Of a DNA stretch of 64,000 nt, positions 57,375 to 64,000 are shown piece after piece. Both the position numbers and the translations under genes were made by a program. The DNA lies in the NCBI GenBank assembly GCA_020053735.1, contig JAGVMP010000006.1, forward strand, positions 32,021 to 96,020. Direction: 5' to 3'. This DNA comes from Pseudomonadota bacterium. GTDB lineage: Bacteria; Pseudomonadota; Gammaproteobacteria; Burkholderiales; Methylophilaceae. Numbering within the stretch: the stretch's first letter is position 1; every line of letters starts with the position of its first letter. Below the pieces are notes generated by a model, which saw only the letters and a program-made list of their open reading frames with translations, ran no database searches and was not told where the DNA came from.

Positions 57375-58748
57375 ATGAGTAATTTAAACATCGTCATACT
57401 TGCGGCTGGTAAAGGCACTCGCATGCATTCCAATCAACCCAAAGTGCTACATAAAATTGGTGGCAAGCCTATTTTGGGGCATGTGATTGCATGCGCCAAA
57501 GCGTTGAATCCAGAAAAGATCATAGTGGTGTATGGCTTTGGTGGCGAGATTGTACGTGAGGCTTTTTTACACGAAAATATTATTTGGGTGAATCAAGCCG
57601 AGCAACTCGGCACTGGACATGCTGTTCAGCAAGCACTGCCACATTTAGATGTAGATGCTAACACCTTGATTTTGCTAGGCGATGTACCTTTGGTGGATGT
57701 TGAAGCTTGTAAAGGCCTGATAGCACAAGCCAATAATCAACTGGCTATTTTGTCATTTATAAAGGCAGACCCCACAGGTTATGGTCGTATTGTGCGAAAT
57801 AACCAATTGGTGACCGCGATTGTAGAGCATAAAGATGCCACTGAAGCGCAGCGAAAAATTCAAGAAGTTAACACTGGCATCATGGCCATGCCCAACCAGT
57901 ATTTAACAAGTTGGCTATCTGAACTCACAAATAATAACGCGCAAGGCGAATATTATTTAACCGATATTGTCGCGTTGGCAGTAAGGCAGAATATTGCAGT
58001 AGTGGCTGAGATGACAGAAGATGAGTTTTCGGTAACGGGGATTAATTCAAAAGGTGATTTAGCGCAAATCGAGCGTGAGCATCAAATCCGCACTGCCAAT
58101 AAATTAATGCAACAAGGCGTTACATTAAAAGATCCTGCCCGCTTAGATGTGCGCGGTAATTTAAGCTGTGGCCGTGATAGTGAAATAGACGTGAATTGTG
58201 TGTTCGAAGGCAATGTAACTTTAGGCGACAACGTAAAAATAGGCGCCAATTGCGTAATTAAAAATGCAACAATAAAAGCCAATGTGCAGATTTTAGCCTT
58301 TACACATATTGATGATGCCGAAATTGGCGAAAATAGCCGTATTGGGCCATATGCAAGATTGCGACCAGGGACTATCCTACAAAATGATACGCATGTGGGT
58401 AATTTTGTCGAACTGAAAAATGCCCAAGTTGACGTTGGCAGTAAAATCAATCATTTAAGTTATGTGGGTGACGCTACAATTGGTAAAAATGTAAATATTG
58501 GTGCGGGCACCATTACTTGTAATTACGATGGCGCCAATAAATTTAAAACTGTTATCGAAGACGAAGCGTTTATTGGTTCCGATACGCAGCTTATCGCCCC
58601 AGTCACAATTGGCAAGCGCGCGACAATTGCGGCAGGCTCGACCATTACCAAAGATGCGCCTGCAGATGCACTCACGTTCTGCCGTACCAAAGATCAAAAA
58701 TCAATTATGGGCTGGAAACGGCCACAAAAGCTTAAAAGGCCTGATTGA
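57375..58748 (+). CDS. glmU: Bifunctional UDP-GlcNAc pyrophosphorylase / glucosamine-1-phosphate acetyltransferase
   Basis: NIVILAAGKGTRMHSNQPKVLHKIGGKPILGHV; left-handed beta-helix hexapeptide repeats. Confidence 0.98.
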   Translation: MSNLNIVILAAGKGTRMHSNQPKVLHKIGGKPILGHVIACAKALNPEKIIVVYGFGGEIVREAFLHENIIWVNQAEQLGTGHAVQQALPHLDVDANTLILLGDVPLVDVEACKGLIAQANNQLAILSFIKADPTGYGRIVRNNQLVTAIVEHKDATEAQRKIQEVNTGIMAMPNQYLTSWLSELTNNNAQGEYYLTDIVALAVRQNIAVVAEMTEDEFSVTGINSKGDLAQIEREHQIRTANKLMQQGVTLKDPARLDVRGNLSCGRDSEIDVNCVFEGNVTLGDNVKIGANCVIKNATIKANVQILAFTHIDDAEIGENSRIGPYARLRPGTILQNDTHVGNFVELKNAQVDVGSKINHLSYVGDATIGKNVNIGAGTITCNYDGANKFKTVIEDEAFIGSDTQLIAPVTIGKRATIAAGSTITKDAPADALTFCRTKDQKSIMGWKRPQKLKRPD

Positions 58749-58790
58749 AAACCAGAGTTAAAAATAGTTAATTAAGAAAGACCAGAATAT

Positions 58791-60635
58791 ATGTGCGGTA
58801 TTGTCGGTGCTGTTGCCAGTAGAAACGTGGTTTCAACCCTTATTGAAGGCCTTAGCCGTTTAGAATATCGCGGTTACGATTCGGCAGGCGTTGCGATACT
58901 TAATAGCAACGGCATAGAGCGTGTACGGGCTGTGGGGCGGGTTGCAGCCATGCAAGAAAAAGTAATTGATGCCAATTTAACGGGTATGGTCGGTATTGGT
59001 CATACGCGCTGGGCCACGCACGGCGGCGTCACTGAGAGCAACGCGCACCCACACGTTTCAAAAGGTGAAATTGCCGTAGTGCATAACGGCATTATCGAAA
59101 ACCACGATGAACAACGCGACAGATTAAAAAAGCTGGGTTATGAATTCACTTCGCAAACCGATACCGAGGTCATCGCGCATCTCATTCACTATTATCATCA
59201 AGATTTGAACTTGCTAGCTGCTACACAAAAAGCCATGGCCGAGCTGACGGGTGCATTCGCTATCGGTGTGGTTTCGGTGAAAGAGCCAGAGCATATGATT
59301 ACAGCACGCCTGGGATGCCCGTTGTTATTGGGTCTTGGCGAGGGTGAAAATTTTATTGCATCTGATGTTTCTGCGGTTTTATCAGTCACCCGTAAAGTGA
59401 TTTATCTGGAAGATGGTGATGTGGCAGATATTCGGCGTGATGGTGTGATTATTTATGGACGCGATGGTTTTGGTAACGATGGTGTTGAAGTAACACGCAA
59501 AATTCACATGAGCGACGTTTCGCTAGCCAGTTTAGAGCTTGGCCCTTACGCGCACTTTATGCAAAAAGAGATTCACGAGCAACCACGTGCGCTAACAGAC
59601 ACCATCGAAGCGCTGATTGACGATAATAAATTTTCATCGGAGTTGTTTGGTAAGGCGGCTGGTGAGGTGTTCAGCAAAATCGATAGCGTATTGATTTTGG
59701 CCGCAGGCACCAGCTATTATGCCGCGCTCACCGCCAAATATTGGCTGGAATCCATCGCTAAATTGCCCTGCAATGTAGAAATCGCCAGCGAATATCGCTA
59801 TCGCCAATCGGTGCCCAATCCCAAGCAGCTGATTGTCACCATTTCACAATCGGGCGAAACGCTCGACACCATGGAAGCGCTTAAACATGCAAAATCACTC
59901 GGCCAACATTTAACTTTGGCCATTTGCAATGTGCAAGAGAGCGCCATTCCGCGTGCTTCGCAGCTGGTTTTTTATACCCGCGCAGGTGCAGAAATCGGCG
60001 TGGCTTCTACTAAAGCTTTCACCACACAATTAGTGGCGCTATTTACTTTGGCAGCAACCTTGGCCAAACATCGTGGTTTATTAAGTATTGCGCAAGAGCA
60101 AGAACACTTGACCGCATTGCGCCAATTAGCAGGCAGTGTGCAGTTTGCGCTAAATTTAGAGCCGCAAATTCGCGAATGGGCGAAACGCTTTGCCGATAAA
60201 GAGCATGCACTCTTTTTAGGCCGTGGTGTGCACTACCCAATTGCGTTAGAAGGTGCGCTTAAGCTTAAAGAAATCTCTTACATTCATGCCGAAGCTTATC
60301 CTGCAGGCGAGCTTAAACACGGCCCGTTAGCGCTGGTAGATAACAATATGCCAGTGGTAGTGATTGCGCCAAACGATGCCCTACTAGAAAAAGTGAAATC
60401 GAATATGCAAGAGGTAAAAGCGCGTGGCGGAGAGCTATTTGTGTTTGCCGATGCCGATAGCCACTTTACTGAGTCCGAAGGGGTGCATGTCATCCGCACG
60501 CCACGCCATGTCGGCGTGCTATCCCCTATTTTGCATACTATCCCAGTGCAGATGTTGGCCTACCATGCGGCGTTGTTAAAGGGGACGGATGTGGATAAGC
60601 CGAGGAATTTGGCTAAGTCGGTGACGGTTGAGTAA
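58791..60635 (+). CDS. glmS: Glutamine-fructose-6-phosphate aminotransferase (isomerizing)
   Basis: [37 protein letters not shown]-terminal [11 protein letters not shown]. Confidence 0.99.
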   Translation: MCGIVGAVASRNVVSTLIEGLSRLEYRGYDSAGVAILNSNGIERVRAVGRVAAMQEKVIDANLTGMVGIGHTRWATHGGVTESNAHPHVSKGEIAVVHNGIIENHDEQRDRLKKLGYEFTSQTDTEVIAHLIHYYHQDLNLLAATQKAMAELTGAFAIGVVSVKEPEHMITARLGCPLLLGLGEGENFIASDVSAVLSVTRKVIYLEDGDVADIRRDGVIIYGRDGFGNDGVEVTRKIHMSDVSLASLELGPYAHFMQKEIHEQPRALTDTIEALIDDNKFSSELFGKAAGEVFSKIDSVLILAAGTSYYAALTAKYWLESIAKLPCNVEIASEYRYRQSVPNPKQLIVTISQSGETLDTMEALKHAKSLGQHLTLAICNVQESAIPRASQLVFYTRAGAEIGVASTKAFTTQLVALFTLAATLAKHRGLLSIAQEQEHLTALRQLAGSVQFALNLEPQIREWAKRFADKEHALFLGRGVHYPIALEGALKLKEISYIHAEAYPAGELKHGPLALVDNNMPVVVIAPNDALLEKVKSNMQEVKARGGELFVFADADSHFTESEGVHVIRTPRHVGVLSPILHTIPVQMLAYHAALLKGTDVDKPRNLAKSVTVE

Positions 60636-60657
60636 AAACGTTTATTTACATACTAAT

Positions 60658-60732
60658 AAACTAAAATAGCCTATTGCACTATTTTAGTTTTTTGTTAAAA
60701 TCTAAAATAGTAAAGTTCTTAATTTAGATTTT
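60658..60732. promoter_or_regulatory. AT-rich inverted/direct repeats upstream of the Fic gene (operator candidates)
   Basis: AAACTAAAATAG(60658-60669)/CTATTTTAGTTT(60679-60690); third CTAAAATAG 60702-60710; AAAATCTAAA(60697-60706)/TTTAGATTTT(60723-60732). Confidence 0.55.
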
Positions 60733-60748
60733 ATTAAAAATAGTCATT

Positions 60749-61873
60749 ATGAAAAACTACAAATCTGGTAATTATGTTCAACAAGGACATTATAAAAGTT
60801 TTCAGCCAAGTTTGATTGATAGAGCTTGGGCTCTGGATAATATGGAGTTAATTCAGCTATTAGGGCAAGCCGATCGTGAGCTAGGTAAACTAGATATGTA
60901 CTCAGAATATATACCCAATATTGATTTGTTTATCAGTATGCATGTGCTTAAGGAGGCGACTCAGTCTAGTAAAATAGAAGGTACTCAAACGAATATGGAG
61001 GATGCACTTCTTGAAAAAGAAGATGTAGCCCTAGATAAGCGGGATGATTGGGAGGAGGTACAAAACTATGTGAAAGCAATGAATGAGGCGATTGATAAGT
61101 TAAAAGTACTACCCTTTTCTGCTAGATTAGTGAAAGAAACTCATCAGATTTTAATGCAAGGTGTACGAGGTAAGCATAAACAGCCGGGCCAATTTAGACT
61201 GAGTCAAAATTGGATAGGAGGAGCTAGCATTAACGATGCTGTGTTTATTCCACCAGTGCATCATTCAATAGAAGATTTGATGGGTGATATTGAACATTTT
61301 GTTCATAATGACCAACAACACTTTCCTGAGTTACTAAAAATTGCGCTTGTACATTATCAGTTTGAGACTATTCATCCATTTTTAGATGGAAATGGGCGCG
61401 TGGGAAGATTGTTGATTACTTTGTATTTAGTAAATAAGGGATTATTAAAACGGCCTGTATTATATTTATCAGACTTTTTTGAGCGGAATCGTGTTCATTA
61501 CTACGATAACTTGACCCGAGTTAGAGAGAAAAACGATATTTTGCAGTGGTTTAAGTTCTTTCTAGTTGGCGTAATTGAGACTGCAAAAAATAGTATTAAT
61601 GCTTTTGATAATATACTTAAATTACAAAAAGAAGTTGAGGCAAAAATACAAACCTTAGGAAGTAGAACCGCTAAAGCTCAAAAAATTGTGCAATATCTTT
61701 ATCAGCACCCTTTAATTGATGCAGCAAGAGTGGCTGAGTTAGCAGGGGTTTCAGCCTCGTCTGCTTATAAGTTAATAGTTGACATGGAAAATTTTGGGAT
61801 ATTAAAAGAGATTACAGGTAGTAAACGAGGCAGAATATTTATATTCCAAAGCTATTTAAATTTATTCAAATAA
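60749..61873 (+). CDS. Fic-family protein with C-terminal winged-helix domain
   Basis: HPFLDGNGRVGRLLITL Fic motif; inhibitory-helix-like SSKIEGT; C-terminal HTH-like AARVAELAGVSASSAYKLIVDMENFGILKEITGSKRGRIFIF. Confidence 0.95.
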   Translation: MKNYKSGNYVQQGHYKSFQPSLIDRAWALDNMELIQLLGQADRELGKLDMYSEYIPNIDLFISMHVLKEATQSSKIEGTQTNMEDALLEKEDVALDKRDDWEEVQNYVKAMNEAIDKLKVLPFSARLVKETHQILMQGVRGKHKQPGQFRLSQNWIGGASINDAVFIPPVHHSIEDLMGDIEHFVHNDQQHFPELLKIALVHYQFETIHPFLDGNGRVGRLLITLYLVNKGLLKRPVLYLSDFFERNRVHYYDNLTRVREKNDILQWFKFFLVGVIETAKNSINAFDNILKLQKEVEAKIQTLGSRTAKAQKIVQYLYQHPLIDAARVAELAGVSASSAYKLIVDMENFGILKEITGSKRGRIFIFQSYLNLFK

Positions 61874-61913
61874 CATAAGTATTTACACCTACGTGAAAAT
61901 ATAAATAAGTTAG

Positions 61914-62165
61914 GTTGCCCGACTGCAAGTCACTATCTTTTGTTTGTTCATACCCGCAAGGGCATGTCCGCCAAGTACCAGCTGTTTCACAGCGACCTTG
62001 GCGCCAAAAGTAACCAAAGTAAACGACATCCCATGCCATGACCTTCGGTTTCCTTGCCCTACTCAACAAATCAGGCGGCTGTGGAACTCGCTACGCTCAG
62101 ACAGTCCTCGCCGAAAACTCCTGATTCGTCTGCGTTGCTCGGCATGGCATCAGGAGAATTTAAAA
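61914..62165. repeat. Probable dispersed intergenic repeat element
   Basis: Contains TTGGCGCCAAAAGTAACC and partly inverted ends (ATGCCATG ~62033 / CATGGCAT ~62146); no credible CDS; resembles repeated intergenic sequence in other Proteobacteria from memory, not searched. Confidence 0.55.
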
Positions 62166-62187
62166 TCAAAAGCAGTTTGTAGGCAAT

Positions 62188-62218
62188 AAAAAAGCCTAGT
62201 TATTTAACTAGGCTTTTT
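62188..62218. terminator. Bidirectional hairpin terminator
   Basis: AAAAAGCCTAGTTA TT TAACTAGGCTTTTT. Confidence 0.85.
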
Positions 62219-62235
62219 ACATTAATGAATTACTC

Positions 62236-62472
62236 TTAATTGAGTGGTGTTGTTGACCATTCTTCCATCGCTTCTTCACCTGGGCGGTCTACTTTAACTT
62301 TACCATCGGCAGTTGAAACTACCCAATCCACTGGAATATAGTGATGTTGTCCACTTTCATCTCTTTTAAGCTTAATCGTGTCAGCGCCTTCTAAATGATC
62401 TACTTCTGCAAATTGACCATCTAATGAACATACAACAGGCATATCAGGTTTAATCGTATCTGTGTTAATCAT
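62236..62472 (-). CDS. DUF2171 family protein
   Basis: IKPDMPVVCSLDGQFAEVDHLEGADTIKLKRDESGQHHYIPVDWV. Confidence 0.85.
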   Translation of the reverse strand: MINTDTIKPDMPVVCSLDGQFAEVDHLEGADTIKLKRDESGQHHYIPVDWVVSTADGKVKVDRPGEEAMEEWSTTPLN

Positions 62473-62633
62473 GATGCTTCTCCAATATGGTTTAGGAAAA
62501 ATATCCTAAGCGCTATTAGATAATTATCCACCAATACATAGCATAGGCGTTTGTCTGATATTTTTGTAAGACTGTTGTAAGAATTCGCCTATGAGAATGC
62601 CCAGTAGATACTGGGCTACAATGGACCATTCTT

Positions 62634-63872
62634 TTACAACAGCCACCAGCCGACCCAAGTGGCAGCAACTTGCACAATCAATCCCAAGATGACTTTGTAT
62701 GAGAAATCTTTGCCGCCACTGATAACCGCCATTACCGCTTTTGAAACAGAGTTGACTGAAAAAGCGACCAAAATTGGTATCACAGCGCTTTCTGGGCTTA
62801 GTTTGCTTGCCGCTGCCAAAGAGGCTACAGAAATGGCAGAGGCATGAACGTCTGCTACACCTGCCACCCCTGAGGCGACCACAAGCCCTGCCTGACCAAA
62901 CCAGGCTTTTAAGGCGGCGGATGCTACTAGCGCAACAGCGATAACCGCTGCTAGTATTAGCGCAGTTTTTACGCTAAATGTTTTGGAGGGTTTGTTAATT
63001 TCTGTCTCGCTCTTTTGGAGAGAACTTAAGGTCACTACCAAGCCATAAATCGCAATCGAAACTCCACCAAAAGCGAGAGGCCACATAAGTGCCTGTAATG
63101 TTGGTGGGTGGATTACCGCGAGCAACATGGCTAGCTGCAAAATAGTAGCGAGGCTTGATAACGTTGCGCCTGCAACGGCCGAGCTTAATAGGATCGGGGT
63201 TTCTTTAGCGCGCGCACCCATCGCGCCAACTGTTGCAATGCTAGAAATAAAGCCTGATACCAACCCAGCAACAGGCAAGCCGATACGTCCACCTAACCAG
63301 CGTAATGCAAGATGACCCAGCGCGCTAATGGTCATTACCAATATAACAATCAGCCAGAGATTGCGCGGGTTGATGGCCTCAAATGGTCCGATAGCTTGAT
63401 TCGGCACGAGTGGCAAGATAATAAGCGTTGCGGCTGCCAGAATGAGAAAATCATTCAATTCATCTTTGGTGACGACACCGAGCACAAAGCCGTGAATAGG
63501 CTCTTTAGCCGCAAGCAGTATCGCTACGACGACAGCTAGTGCGGCAGCTAAAGCTGATGAGCTCATTGCTAGCCCACCCAAAATCATCGTAAATATCAGG
63601 GTAACTTCAGTCGTAAGTCCTGGTTCTTTACCTTGTTTATTAAAGTAAGCAATCGCTATAAAAATCATCACACAGAATATTGAAACGACAAGCAACCAAA
63701 AGTTGAACATGGTGCTGACTGCGCCTAGTAGTGAGGCGATGGTAAAAGTGCGAATGCCTGCGGGTGATTTTTCTGGCCCAGTACCTTTGCTACGCTCGCG
63801 CTCGGTGCCAATAAGCAGGCCAACACCTAAGGCGACTGCCAAATTAAGCCAGAGAGCATTATCAATTATCAT
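62634..63872 (-). CDS. MgtC/SapB-DUF4010 family membrane protein
   Basis: LAVALGVGLLIGTERERSKGTGPEKSPAGIRTFTIASLLGAVS plus multi-TM C-terminal domain. Confidence 0.9.
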   Translation of the reverse strand: MIIDNALWLNLAVALGVGLLIGTERERSKGTGPEKSPAGIRTFTIASLLGAVSTMFNFWLLVVSIFCVMIFIAIAYFNKQGKEPGLTTEVTLIFTMILGGLAMSSSALAAALAVVVAILLAAKEPIHGFVLGVVTKDELNDFLILAAATLIILPLVPNQAIGPFEAINPRNLWLIVILVMTISALGHLALRWLGGRIGLPVAGLVSGFISSIATVGAMGARAKETPILLSSAVAGATLSSLATILQLAMLLAVIHPPTLQALMWPLAFGGVSIAIYGLVVTLSSLQKSETEINKPSKTFSVKTALILAAVIAVALVASAALKAWFGQAGLVVASGVAGVADVHASAISVASLAAASKLSPESAVIPILVAFSVNSVSKAVMAVISGGKDFSYKVILGLIVQVAATWVGWWLL

Positions 63873-63915
63873 TTGGATTGCCCAAAAACATGATGATTAT
63901 TTGAGCTAACCCGCA

Positions 63916-64000
63916 TTTGACGGACACACTGAATTAAGCACATTGTTGTACATAATACCTATTTTCCATTTCCACTGGCGTTAAATAGCCCAACGATTGA
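63916..64000 (-). mobile_element. End of an IS3-family-like insertion sequence; C-terminus of the transposase (stop at 63934-63936), truncated by window edge
   Basis: Minus-strand translation SLGYLTPVEMENRYYVQQCA* matches the IS3 OrfB C-terminal pattern; TGACGGACAC near the end may be the terminal repeat. Confidence 0.7.

Noticed and set aside
61866-62189. 67-aa minus and 81-aa plus ORFs in the repeat block
   Set aside because: Overlap on both strands inside repeat-like DNA; no start/SD support; best read as translation of a non-coding element

Overview
The window is a chromosomal replication-origin region whose gene content and order fit a betaproteobacterial methylotroph (Methylophilaceae-like; the lineage is inferred from content, not searched). 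From left to right it holds: partial spoT, rpoZ and gmk (minus); a five-gene Anbu / transglutaminase / alpha-E / circularly permuted ATP-grasp island that also encodes a protein resembling a VOC/HPPD-type dioxygenase, sitting between gmk and yicC; a Ser/Thr kinase and PP2C pair; rph and rdgB; a GGDEF protein; hemW; a FimV-like protein; argH; an AlgZ/AlgR-like pair; hemC and hemD; dsbD/tlpA; aroQ-accB-accC-prmA; a 23-codon pqqA-like gene missed by the ORF track; divergent oxyR-like and catalase genes; rubredoxin; an orphan ParA; exoD; gyrB (split by an apparent frameshift in a CG-dinucleotide tract); dnaN, oriC and dnaA; rpmH-rnpA-yidD-yidC-mnmE; mnmG-rsmG-parA-parB with three parS palindromes; the atp operon; glmU and glmS; a Fic-family gene with operator-like repeats; DUF2171 and DUF4010 genes; and the end of an IS3-like transposase. 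The best candidate for an under-described system is the Anbu island with the added dioxygenase-like gene. No tRNA, rRNA or CRISPR array was recognised.
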